Source: an uncultured Eubacteriales bacterium (GTDB lineage Bacteria; Bacillota; Clostridia; Lachnospirales; Lachnospiraceae). Taken from it: a stretch of DNA of 11,065 nucleotides. Below the pieces are notes generated by a model that saw nothing but the letters and a program-made list of their open reading frames with translations, searched no databases and was not told the DNA's origin. Of the stretch, positions 1 through 6,455 are shown one piece after another. The DNA lies in NCBI GenBank assembly GCA_900321505.1, contig ONWK01000305.1, forward strand, positions 1 to 11,065, given 5' to 3'. Numbering within the stretch: position 1 is the stretch's first letter; every line of letters starts with the position of its first letter. The translations under genes and the position numbers were made by a program.

Positions 1-29
1 CCTGCAGAAAAAATGAAATGATAATAGTC

Positions 30-43
30 CGAACAAATGTTTG
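30..43. promoter_or_regulatory. LexA operator (Cheo/SOS box) of lexA
   Basis: The sequence CGAACAAATGTTTG fits the Gram-positive LexA box, known as CGAACRNRYGTTYC, at 13 of 14 positions (the last base differs). It overlaps the likely -35 element of the lexA promoter, so bound LexA would block RNA polymerase. This is the normal negative autoregulation of lexA. The match is seen directly; binding is inferred from the family. Confidence 0.85.
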
Positions 44-69
44 CAATTTGCCGTGAGCTGTGTTAATAT
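41..69 (+). promoter_or_regulatory. lexA promoter (extended -10)
   Basis: The -35 element is TTGCAA at 41-46. After a 17-bp spacer comes TAATAT at 64-69, preceded by TG at 61-62, which makes an extended -10. The -35 element overlaps the LexA operator. Transcription would start around position 76, leaving a short leader with the ribosome site GGAGGAGG at 88-95. Confidence 0.65.
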
Positions 70-102
70 AGAAATATCCATAAGATCGGAGGAGGATAAT
101 CC

Positions 103-732
103 ATGGATAACAGGCAGGAGAAAAGGGCGCTTTCACAGAAGCAGCAGGAGATACTGGAATGCATCAAGAACAGCATTCTTTCGAGAGGCTATCCGCCGTC
201 GGTGCGTGAGATCGGCGAAGAGGTTCACCTCAGTTCTTCATCCTCTGTACATGCCCAGCTGAACAAGCTTGAGAATATGGGCTATATAAGAAGGGACCCG
301 ACAAAACCCAGGGCTATGGAGATTGTAGATGATTCGGATTTCAATCTTTCCAGACGTGAGTTGATAAATGTCCCGCTGATAGGTCAGGTAGCCGCAGGCC
401 AGCCCATCTTTGCGGAAGAGAATATCGAGAACTATATCCCCATACTTCCCGAATTCCTTCCCGGAAAGCCTTCATTCATGCTGAGGGTTAAGGGAGAAAG
501 CATGATAAATGTGGGCATTTATGACAGAGATCTGATATTTGTCGAACAGACCCCGACTGCAAATAACGGCGATATAGTTGTGGCGCTGATAGATGATTCG
601 GCTACGGTAAAGACATTTTACAAGGAGAAGGACCATATCCGCCTTCAGCCGGAGAACGACACTATGGATCCTATCATAGTGCAGGACTGCAGTATATTGG
701 GTAAGGTTGTGGGAGTGTTCAGGGTACTGTAG
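103..732 (+). CDS. lexA: LexA, SOS response repressor/autoprotease
   Basis: LexA represses SOS DNA-repair genes in the cytoplasm and cuts itself when RecA filaments form on damaged DNA. The 209-residue protein has the winged-helix DNA-binding domain at about residues 1-73 and the S24 peptidase domain at about 88-209. The self-cleavage bond is Ala98-Gly99 in GQVAAGQP. The catalytic dyad is Ser133 (in GESM) and Lys170 (in ATVKTFY), spaced 37 residues as in E. coli Ser119/Lys156. The ATG at 103 has a strong ribosome site (GGAGGAGG, 7 bases upstream), and the N-terminus aligns with the family. The gene has its own promoter and LexA box and ends in an intrinsic terminator, so it looks monocistronic. 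Nothing is missing or unusual in it. Confidence 0.97.
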   Translation: MDNRQEKRALSQKQQEILECIKNSILSRGYPPSVREIGEEVHLSSSSSVHAQLNKLENMGYIRRDPTKPRAMEIVDDSDFNLSRRELINVPLIGQVAAGQPIFAEENIENYIPILPEFLPGKPSFMLRVKGESMINVGIYDRDLIFVEQTPTANNGDIVVALIDDSATVKTFYKEKDHIRLQPENDTMDPIIVQDCSILGKVVGVFRVL

Positions 733-776
733 ACCCGTTATTTGAAAGTTATCTGAAAGAAGCCATACAATAAAGC

Positions 777-818
777 GAAGGATCCTTTTGACTCAGTCAG
801 GGGATCCTTCACTTTTCT
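777..818 (+). terminator. Intrinsic terminator of lexA
   Basis: A 9-bp perfect stem, GAAGGATCC (777-785) with GGATCCTTC (802-810), is followed by a T-rich tail (ACTTTTCTT). The 16-base loop contains a small palindrome, TGACTCAGTCA, which could fold further. It separates lexA from the histidine operon. Confidence 0.85.
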
Positions 819-859
819 TATGATGAGAGCAGGAACAGCATCTGAGCTGTATTTTCCCC

Positions 860-888
860 TTGCGTATCTCATCTCATTGAAGTATTAT
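860..888 (+). promoter_or_regulatory. Promoter of the hisZGDB operon
   Basis: TTGCGT at 860-865 and TATTAT at 883-888 are spaced by 17 bp and match the sigma-A consensus reasonably well (4/6 and 5/6). The start would fall near 895, inside an inverted repeat at 888-905, giving a leader of only about 35 bases. That leaves no room for a T-box or attenuator. Confidence 0.6.
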
Positions 889-905
889 ACACATATCTAT
901 GTGTA
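888..905. promoter_or_regulatory. Perfect inverted repeat at the his promoter start site, candidate operator
   Basis: TACACATA-TC-TATGTGTA has 8-bp perfect arms around a 2-bp centre. It begins at the last base of the -10 element and covers the probable transcription start, a position where a bound dimer would repress. A TrpR-family histidine regulator (HisR/YerC) is one candidate from what is known of Clostridia, but I cannot confirm that its motif matches. The repeat is seen; the operator role is inferred. Confidence 0.5.
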
Positions 906-929
906 AACCCCAAAGGAGAGATTCTGAAA

Positions 930-2198
930 ATGAAAGAGACCCTGCTTCATACGCCGGAAGGTGTAAGGGATGTTTACGGAGATGAATGCCGGAGAAAGAA
1001 CCAGCTGCTCCGTGATATCCACCATGTTCTGCATCTGTACAGCTACCACGATATAGAGACACCAAGCTTTGAGTATTTTAATATTTTTAATATGGAAAAG
1101 GGCTCGGCGCATTCCAACGAGATGTATAAGTTCTTTGACAGAGAGAATAATACATTGGTGCTCAGACCGGATTTTACGCCCAGCGTTGCCCGCTGCGTGG
1201 CAAAGTATTATGCGGACGAGGAGCTGCCGGTACGTCTCTGTTATCAGGGAAAGACATTTAAGAATACGCTTCAGCATCAGGGAAAGCCCAGCATTACGAC
1301 AGAGATCGGCTGTGAGCTGGTAAATGATGATTCCTCCGCTGCAGATGCGGAGATGCTTTCCTGTGTCATAGATATACTGAGGGCCTCAAGGCTGACTGAA
1401 TTCCAGATTGCCATCGGTGAGGTGGATTTCTTCAAGGGCCTTATGGAGGAAGCCGGAGTCAGCATTGAAGAAGAGAATGAGATCCGTGATCTTATACAGG
1501 CCAGGAATTTCTTCGGCCTCAGTGAATATGTGGATAATCTTGAGCTTCCGGAGCATACCCTCCAGGCGCTTTCTGGCTTTGACCGTCTGATCGGCGGACC
1601 GGAGACCTTTGATATAGCCGAGGAATACACGGAAAACCGCAGAGCCCTGGAAGCAGTGGAAAGGCTGAGAAAGGTTTACAGTGCACTGCAGCTCTACGGA
1701 TATGATAAATATATCAGCATCGATCTTGGAATGCTGAACGGTTACGATTATTATACAGGTATTGTTTTCAGCGGTTATACCTATGGTACCGGTGATGCCA
1801 TAGTAAGAGGCGGACGCTACAATGATCTGATGCAGCAGTTCGGCAAGGATGCTCCGTCCATCGGATTTGCCGTGGATATAGATGCGCTTATGACGAGCCT
1901 AAATCATCAGCAGATCCTGCCCTTAAGTCCCATAGACCGGACGCTGGTTATTTATCCTGTAGAATATCAGGAGCCGGCGGTGACTCTGGCTAAGAGGCTG
2001 AGAAATGCGGATATCAAGACCGAGCTCATCAGGAAATCCACCAGACATGCCCTTACCGAGTATCTGGCCTACGCGGACAGAAACAGGGTATACAAGGTAT
2101 TTTATTTCCTGTCTGAAACTAAGATCCTGGTAAGCGACCGTCTGGCGAAGGAAGAAAAAGAGATGAATTTTGCGGATCTTATGGAGGAGGAGTTATAA
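930..2198 (+). CDS. hisZ: HisZ, ATP phosphoribosyltransferase regulatory subunit
   Basis: HisZ is a catalytically dead relative of histidyl-tRNA synthetase that joins short-form HisG to form the first enzyme of histidine synthesis and carry histidine feedback. The 422-residue protein keeps the class II synthetase fold: motif 1 region at about 75-90 (LRPDFTPSVAR), motif 2 region at about 104-130, an LDYY-like segment at 270-276 and motif 3 at about 294-320 (GGRYNDLM...SIGFAVDIDAL). In the segment that reads RGLDYY in true synthetases, the arginine is replaced by Asn270, which argues against tRNA charging. The last ~85 residues (about 337-422) look like a remnant of the anticodon-binding domain. 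The ATG follows AAGGAGAG by about 10 bases. The stop directly abuts the hisG start, and the two must work together. A true HisRS is unlikely given the hisG neighbour. Confidence 0.93.
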   Translation: MKETLLHTPEGVRDVYGDECRRKNQLLRDIHHVLHLYSYHDIETPSFEYFNIFNMEKGSAHSNEMYKFFDRENNTLVLRPDFTPSVARCVAKYYADEELPVRLCYQGKTFKNTLQHQGKPSITTEIGCELVNDDSSAADAEMLSCVIDILRASRLTEFQIAIGEVDFFKGLMEEAGVSIEEENEIRDLIQARNFFGLSEYVDNLELPEHTLQALSGFDRLIGGPETFDIAEEYTENRRALEAVERLRKVYSALQLYGYDKYISIDLGMLNGYDYYTGIVFSGYTYGTGDAIVRGGRYNDLMQQFGKDAPSIGFAVDIDALMTSLNHQQILPLSPIDRTLVIYPVEYQEPAVTLAKRLRNADIKTELIRKSTRHALTEYLAYADRNRVYKVFYFLSETKILVSDRLAKEEKEMNFADLMEEEL

Positions 2199-2843
2199 AT
2201 GCGGTATCTTACATTTGCGCTTGCAAAAGGGCGGCTGGCTAAGAAATCCATGGCTCTCTTTGAGAAGATCGGGATCACCTGCGAAGAGATGAAGGATCCC
2301 TCCACCCGCAAGCTTATTTTCACAAATGAAGAGCTTGGCCTGAGGTTCTTCCTGGCAAAGCCCGGCGATGTGCCCACATATGTTGAATATGGTGTAGCCG
2401 ATATAGGCGTGGTCGGAAAGGATACGCTGCTTGAGGAGGAGAGGAATCTTTATGAGGTTCTGGATCTTAAATTCGGCGCCTGCAGGATGTGTGTCTGCGG
2501 ACCAGAATCAGCAGGAGAGCTGCTGAAGAAAAATGAGATCATCCGTGTTGCCAGCAAGTATCCGAATATAGCAAAGAATTATTTCAAGAATAAGAAGAAT
2601 CAGAGCGTTGAGATCATAAAACTGAACGGTTCTGTTGAGCTGGCGCCTATCGTGGGACTGTCCGACGTCATCGTGGATATAGTTGAAACGGGCTCCACAC
2701 TTAAGGAAAACGGTCTGCAGGTGCTGGAGGAGGTATGTCCGCTTTCTGCACGTATAGTTGTTAACCAGGTAAGCCTCAAAATGGAGCATGAAAGGATAAA
2801 GAAGTTCCTTATGGATGTAAATGAGGCGTTGAAGGCTGAGTGA
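2199..2843 (+). CDS. hisG: HisG, ATP phosphoribosyltransferase catalytic subunit (short form)
   Basis: HisG condenses ATP with PRPP to phosphoribosyl-ATP, the committed step of histidine synthesis. At 214 residues it is the short form, which lacks the C-terminal regulatory domain and needs HisZ; the gene directly upstream supplies it. The N-terminus (TFALAKGRL) is typical, and the PRPP-binding loop is at about 156-170 (DVIVDIVETGSTLKE). The start codon follows the hisZ stop with no gap, and its ribosome site (GGAGGAGGAG) lies inside the end of hisZ, so translation of the two is probably coupled. No anomaly was seen. Confidence 0.97.
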   Translation: MRYLTFALAKGRLAKKSMALFEKIGITCEEMKDPSTRKLIFTNEELGLRFFLAKPGDVPTYVEYGVADIGVVGKDTLLEEERNLYEVLDLKFGACRMCVCGPESAGELLKKNEIIRVASKYPNIAKNYFKNKKNQSVEIIKLNGSVELAPIVGLSDVIVDIVETGSTLKENGLQVLEEVCPLSARIVVNQVSLKMEHERIKKFLMDVNEALKAE

Positions 2844-2889
2844 AGGAATCAATGACACACAGATTTGTGCCTGACAGAGGAGATGTATT

Positions 2890-4176
2890 ATGCGTATAGT
2901 TAAAGTTACACCGGAGATAAAGGCTGACATACAGGGACTTATAAAAAGATCACAGGACGATTACGGTCCCTATGAAGCTGCGGTAAAGGATATAGTTGAG
3001 GCCGTACACAACGGGGGAGACCGGGCTCTGCTCGGTTATACAGAGAAATTCGACAAGGCGGTTCTTACTTCCGAAACCATGAGGGTAACGAAGGAAGAGA
3101 TAGATGCCGCTTATAAGGCGGTGGATCCCGAGCTGCTTTCGGTGATCCGTAAGGCTATTAAGAATATCGAAGCTTATCATGAGCTTCAGAAGAGGAACAG
3201 CTGGATCACCACAAAACCGGACGGCAGCATCCTCGGACAGCAGATCACACCGGTGGAGTACGCCGGAGTTTACGTTCCCGGAGGAAAGGCTGCATATCCT
3301 TCAACAGTGCTTATGAATGTTGTGCCGGCGAAAGTGGCGGGCGTTCCGAATATTGTAATGACCACACCGTGTAATGCAGAGGGCGTTGTATATCCGAATA
3401 CCCTTGTTGCTGCAAATGAAGCAGGCGTTACAGAGATTTATAAATGCGGAGGCGCACAGGCTATCGCAGCTCTTGCATACGGTACCGAGACCATACCCAA
3501 GGTGGATAAGATCGTTGGCCCCGGAAATATCTTCGTTGCCATCGCAAAGCGTATGGTATTCGGACATGTAAGCATCGATTCCGTTGCAGGTCCAAGCGAG
3601 ATCCTGGTGCTTGCCGATGAAACAGCAACCGCAAAATACGTGGCTGCAGACCTTCTGTCTCAGGCGGAGCATGACGAGCTTGCGTCTGCAGTACTGGTGA
3701 CAACCAGCGATGAGCTGGCTAAGGAGGTATCGGACTGGACTGATAAATTCACAGCCGGACTTGAAAGAAAAGCGATAATCGAAAAGTCCCTGGATAACTT
3801 CGGATACATTTTCGTTGCGGACAGTATGGATGAGGCTGTCGAGATCGCAAATACCATCGCTCCCGAACATATGGAGATACTTACGAAGGATCCCTTCCAG
3901 ACCATGACACGTATTAAGAATGCCGGAGCCATGTTCCTGGGAGAGTATTCGTCGGAGCCTCTGGGAGATTATTTTGCAGGACCCAACCACGTTCTCCCGA
4001 CAAACGGTACCGCAAGATTCTTCTCACCTCTGGGTGTTGATGATTTCATCAAGAAGTCAAGTATCATAAGCTATTCCAGAGACGCACTGGAGAATGTTTA
4101 TAAGGATATCATGAAATTTGCAGAATCTGAGGGGCTTACAGCACATGCGAATTCTGTGAAGGTAAGATTTGAGTAG
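2890..4176 (+). CDS. hisD: HisD, histidinol dehydrogenase
   Basis: HisD oxidises L-histidinol to L-histidine in two NAD-dependent steps, the end of the pathway. The 428-residue length is normal. The zinc ligands of the E. coli enzyme are matched by Gln258 and His261 (in SQAEHDE), Asp360 (GDY) and His419 (AHANSV). The catalytic pair Glu326-His327 is present in APEHMEI. The YVPGGKAAYPS segment at about 128-138 and GPSEILVLAD at about 234-243 are family signatures. A ribosome site (GAGGAGA) precedes the ATG by about 8 bases. The 46-base gap to hisG has no promoter or terminator, so it belongs to the hisZGDB operon. Confidence 0.97.
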   Translation: MRIVKVTPEIKADIQGLIKRSQDDYGPYEAAVKDIVEAVHNGGDRALLGYTEKFDKAVLTSETMRVTKEEIDAAYKAVDPELLSVIRKAIKNIEAYHELQKRNSWITTKPDGSILGQQITPVEYAGVYVPGGKAAYPSTVLMNVVPAKVAGVPNIVMTTPCNAEGVVYPNTLVAANEAGVTEIYKCGGAQAIAALAYGTETIPKVDKIVGPGNIFVAIAKRMVFGHVSIDSVAGPSEILVLADETATAKYVAADLLSQAEHDELASAVLVTTSDELAKEVSDWTDKFTAGLERKAIIEKSLDNFGYIFVADSMDEAVEIANTIAPEHMEILTKDPFQTMTRIKNAGAMFLGEYSSEPLGDYFAGPNHVLPTNGTARFFSPLGVDDFIKKSSIISYSRDALENVYKDIMKFAESEGLTAHANSVKVRFE

Positions 4177-4226
4177 GCCGCAGGATACTTCGGCTTCACT
4201 TACAGATGATCGGAAAGGACTACGCT

Positions 4227-4820
4227 ATGAACGAAAGAAAGGGTGTTATATCAAGAACCACGGGAGAGACAGATATCACGGCTGTTCTTGATCTGGATGG
4301 ATCGGGTGTGGCAGCGGTAGATACAGGTATAGGTTTCTTTGATCACATGCTGAACAGCTTTGCAAAGCACGGTTTCTTTGACCTCAGCCTCAGCGCTAAG
4401 GGTGATCTTTTCGTTGACAGTCACCACACCATAGAGGATGTGGGTATCGTGCTCGGAAAGACCATAAAGGATGCCGTAGGAGATAAGGCCGGTATACGCC
4501 GTTATGCATCATTTACCATGCCCATGGACGATGCCCTGGTTCTCTGTGCAGTTGATCTTTCCGGACGCCCGTATCTTTCCTACGATCTTGAGCTTACGGT
4601 TCCGAGAGTGGGATATTTCGATACTGAAATGACGAAGGAATTCTTCTATGCGGTATCCTATGCTGCGGAAATGAATCTGCATCTCCGCCAGCTGTCGGGA
4701 TCCAACAACCACCATATTATCGAAGCGGCTTTCAAGGCCTTCGCAAATGCACTGCATCTTGCTACACGTATCGATGAAAGACTGGACGGAGAGATCCTTT
4801 CCACAAAGGGAAGTCTGTGA
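4227..4820 (+). CDS. hisB: HisB, imidazoleglycerol-phosphate dehydratase (monofunctional)
   Basis: HisB dehydrates imidazoleglycerol phosphate to imidazole-acetol phosphate. The protein is IGPD only, 197 residues from the chosen start, with no histidinol-phosphatase domain. The metal-binding motifs are present: FFDHML (His40), DSHHTIEDVG (His66, His67, Glu70) and SNNHHIIEAAFK (His162, His163, Glu166). I chose ATG 4227 over the in-frame ATG at 4206. Position 4227 has GGAAAGGA 7 bases upstream and begins where family members begin, while 4206 has no ribosome site. It is the last gene of the operon, followed by a terminator about 20 bases downstream. Confidence 0.95.
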   Translation: MNERKGVISRTTGETDITAVLDLDGSGVAAVDTGIGFFDHMLNSFAKHGFFDLSLSAKGDLFVDSHHTIEDVGIVLGKTIKDAVGDKAGIRRYASFTMPMDDALVLCAVDLSGRPYLSYDLELTVPRVGYFDTEMTKEFFYAVSYAAEMNLHLRQLSGSNNHHIIEAAFKAFANALHLATRIDERLDGEILSTKGSL

Positions 4821-4840
4821 TCTGATATATAGTAAACCGG

Positions 4841-4878
4841 AAGCAGGAGGGGTATGGGCCCCTCCTGTTTGGTTGTTT
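4841..4878 (+). terminator. Intrinsic terminator of the hisZGDB operon
   Basis: CAGGAGGGG (4844-4852) pairs perfectly with CCCCTCCTG (4859-4867) over a 6-base loop. The stem can extend by three weaker pairs. The tail is TTTGGTTGTTT, moderately T-rich. It separates the first histidine unit from the hisIE-alaS unit. Confidence 0.85.
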
Positions 4879-4962
4879 GCGCGATAAGGGCTCGCGGGTG
4901 GATATCGTGCTCATACGAATACCCGTTTGGCATACAACGCGACAAATATGCAGAGTTCTGTA

Positions 4963-4991
4963 TTGTGTTATCCCACAAAATGAGATATAAT
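4963..4991 (+). promoter_or_regulatory. Promoter of the hisIE-fusion/alaS unit
   Basis: A perfect TATAAT at 4986-4991 lies 17 bp after TTGTGT at 4963-4968 (only the TTG of the -35 is good). A short inverted repeat, TTGTG (4963-4967) with CACAA (4974-4978), sits over the -35 and spacer and could be a regulator site. It does not resemble the repeat at the hisZ promoter. Transcription should start near 4998. Confidence 0.6.
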
Positions 4992-5044
4992 CATGCTAAT
5001 TTTTGCGTTTCGCTGTATTCATAAAGAAGAAAGGTGGAAACCCT

Positions 5045-6307
5045 ATGGAAAACAGACTGATCATCCCGTGCGTCACCAAGGAAGATCCTGTGGCAGAAGC
5101 AAAATTCTATAACGATACCGGTGCGGATGCTGTTGCATTTTTCGACAGCCAGGCATCCAGGGAAGGACTTGAGAAGAATATCCCCATAATCAAGGAGATC
5201 TCAAGGGTTGTGGATATCCCCATCATTGCCTGCGGCGGAGTCCGCCGGCTGGAGGATGTGAAGAAGCTGCTTTATGCAGGCGCATCAAAGGTCTGCATGA
5301 AATCGGCGCCTCTTGAAAATATAGGTATAGTCCGTGAGGCTTCTGACCGCTTCGGTTCGGAAAGGATCATAGTAACTATAGATCTTACCGAATGTGCGGA
5401 TCCTGTTGCTTACGGAAAGACCCTTAAGGAAGCCGGAGCGGGAGAGCTTCTGCTGCTTCATTACGACAAGCTTTCCGATTACCCTGAGATGGTTCAGAAG
5501 ATACGCCGTGAGGTAGGTCTTCCGGTTATCGCCTCCTCCTACAGCATGGACGGAAAGGAGATCGCGGAGCTTCTTACAGCTACCCAGGCGGAAACCATGA
5601 GCCTTTATAATCTGCAACAGCATGATGTAATGCAGATCAAGCATGCCTGCAGGGAAGCTGGAGTTCAGGTGAATCTTTTCGAGAGCTCCATGACCTTTGA
5701 TCAGTTCAAAACTGATGAGAAGGGTCTTATCCCCTGTATCGTCCAGGATTATAAGACTGATGAAGTCCTGATGATGGCTTATATGAACAGTGAATCCTTT
5801 GATCAAACCATCCGTACAGGAAGAATGACCTATTTCTCCCGCAGCAGACAGGAGCTTTGGGTAAAGGGTGAGACCAGCGGACATTTCCAGTTTGTAAAGT
5901 CCCTTACCATAGACTGTGACAAGGATACGCTGCTTGCGAAGGTTTCACAGATAGGTGCGGCCTGCCATACCGGCAACAGGAGCTGCTTCTTTACTCCGCT
6001 GGTGGAGAAGTCCTATGATGATACCAATCCGCTTACGATTTTTGAGGATGTGTATAAGGTTATCATGGACAGGAAGAAGCGCCCCAGAGAGGGATCCTAT
6101 ACCAATTATCTTTTCGATAAGGGTATTGATAAGATACTTAAGAAGTTTGGCGAGGAGGCCACCGAGGTTGTTATCGCAGCCAAGAATCCTGATGCTGAGG
6201 AGATCAAATACGAGATCTCGGATCTGCTGTATCATATGATGGTACTTATGGCTGAAAGGGATGTGACCTGGGAGGATGTAACAAGAGAACTTGCAGAAAG
6301 AAGGTAA
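5045..6307 (+). CDS. hisIE: Degenerate HisF-like domain fused to HisIE (PR-AMP cyclohydrolase / PR-ATP pyrophosphatase)
   Basis: The 420-residue protein has three parts. Residues 1-~213 form a HisA/HisF-like TIM barrel. Residues ~215-322 are HisI, which opens the purine ring of PR-AMP, with Mg ligands in DCDKD (Asp290, 292, 294) and zinc cysteines Cys291, Cys307 (ACHTG) and Cys314. Residues ~330-420 are HisE, which removes pyrophosphate from PR-ATP, with FGEEATEVVIAAK at 368-380 and EISDLLYHM at 390-398. The barrel is degenerate against T. maritima HisF: catalytic Asp11 is Thr11, the loop after strand 1 is missing, and the second phosphate site (SGG after strand 7) reads SSY. Asp113 (HisF Asp130) is kept. 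So HisI and HisE activity is likely and HisF activity unlikely. ATG 5045 has AAAGGTGG 8 bases upstream. An in-frame TTG at 5003 would sit almost at the transcript end and is less likely. Confidence 0.92.
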   Translation: MENRLIIPCVTKEDPVAEAKFYNDTGADAVAFFDSQASREGLEKNIPIIKEISRVVDIPIIACGGVRRLEDVKKLLYAGASKVCMKSAPLENIGIVREASDRFGSERIIVTIDLTECADPVAYGKTLKEAGAGELLLLHYDKLSDYPEMVQKIRREVGLPVIASSYSMDGKEIAELLTATQAETMSLYNLQQHDVMQIKHACREAGVQVNLFESSMTFDQFKTDEKGLIPCIVQDYKTDEVLMMAYMNSESFDQTIRTGRMTYFSRSRQELWVKGETSGHFQFVKSLTIDCDKDTLLAKVSQIGAACHTGNRSCFFTPLVEKSYDDTNPLTIFEDVYKVIMDRKKRPREGSYTNYLFDKGIDKILKKFGEEATEVVIAAKNPDAEEIKYEISDLLYHMMVLMAERDVTWEDVTRELAERR

Positions 6308-6311
6308 TCAC

Positions 6312-6455
6312 ATGTCGGATCTTTTTGCCGAATTCGGCACTTATTTAATAAAATACGGAGTATTTCTTGTGCTTGCTGTCGCGGGCTTTTGGACCGGTAC
6401 AAAATGGCGTAAAGCAAAGGACAGTAAGGTACAGAAGGAGGAAGAAGAGCAGTGA
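6312..6455 (+). CDS. Small single-pass membrane protein, 47 residues, function unknown
   Basis: I do not recognise this protein. It starts 4 bases after the hisIE stop with ATG 6312, behind AGAAGG within the end of hisIE. Residues about 11-29 are hydrophobic (core YGVFLVLAVAGFW) and form one likely membrane segment. They are followed by a basic stretch (KWRKAK, 31-36) and a very acidic tail ending EEEEQ. The positive side after the segment suggests the N-terminus outside and the C-terminus in the cytoplasm. Its stop overlaps the alaS GTG start by 4 bases (GTGA), and the alaS ribosome site lies inside its last codons. It could be a true small protein or mainly a translational coupler; tight packing on both sides and an ordered hydrophobic/basic/acidic layout favour a real gene. 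Confidence 0.7.
   Translation: MSDLFAEFGTYLIKYGVFLVLAVAGFWTGTKWRKAKDSKVQKEEEEQ

Noticed and set aside
1..29. Possible end or promoter of a gene upstream of lexA.
   Set aside because: Only 29 bases precede the LexA box, with no recognisable coding or regulatory signal.
2858..2869. CACA-GATT-TGTG between hisG and hisD, slightly like the inverted repeat at the hisZ promoter.
   Set aside because: The arms are only 4 bp, there is no promoter nearby, and the similarity is limited to CACA/TGTG, which is expected by chance.
3301..3990. A 229-codon minus-strand open frame across hisD.
   Set aside because: It lies wholly inside a well-conserved hisD, has no ribosome site, and its composition is that of an antisense shadow.
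4894..4926. GGGTGGATATCGTG resembles the T-box signature GGGTGGNACCGCG, with CGGGT/ACCCG able to form a hairpin (4895-4925).
   Set aside because: The match breaks down after GGGTGG. There is no stem I or specifier loop, and the hisIE promoter lies downstream of it, so it would not be in that transcript. It is probably just a chance hairpin after the terminator.
4658..4978. A 106-codon minus-strand frame covering the end of hisB and the intergenic region.
   Set aside because: It overlaps the conserved HisB C-terminus and runs through the terminator hairpin and the next promoter. No start signal or recognisable product was seen.
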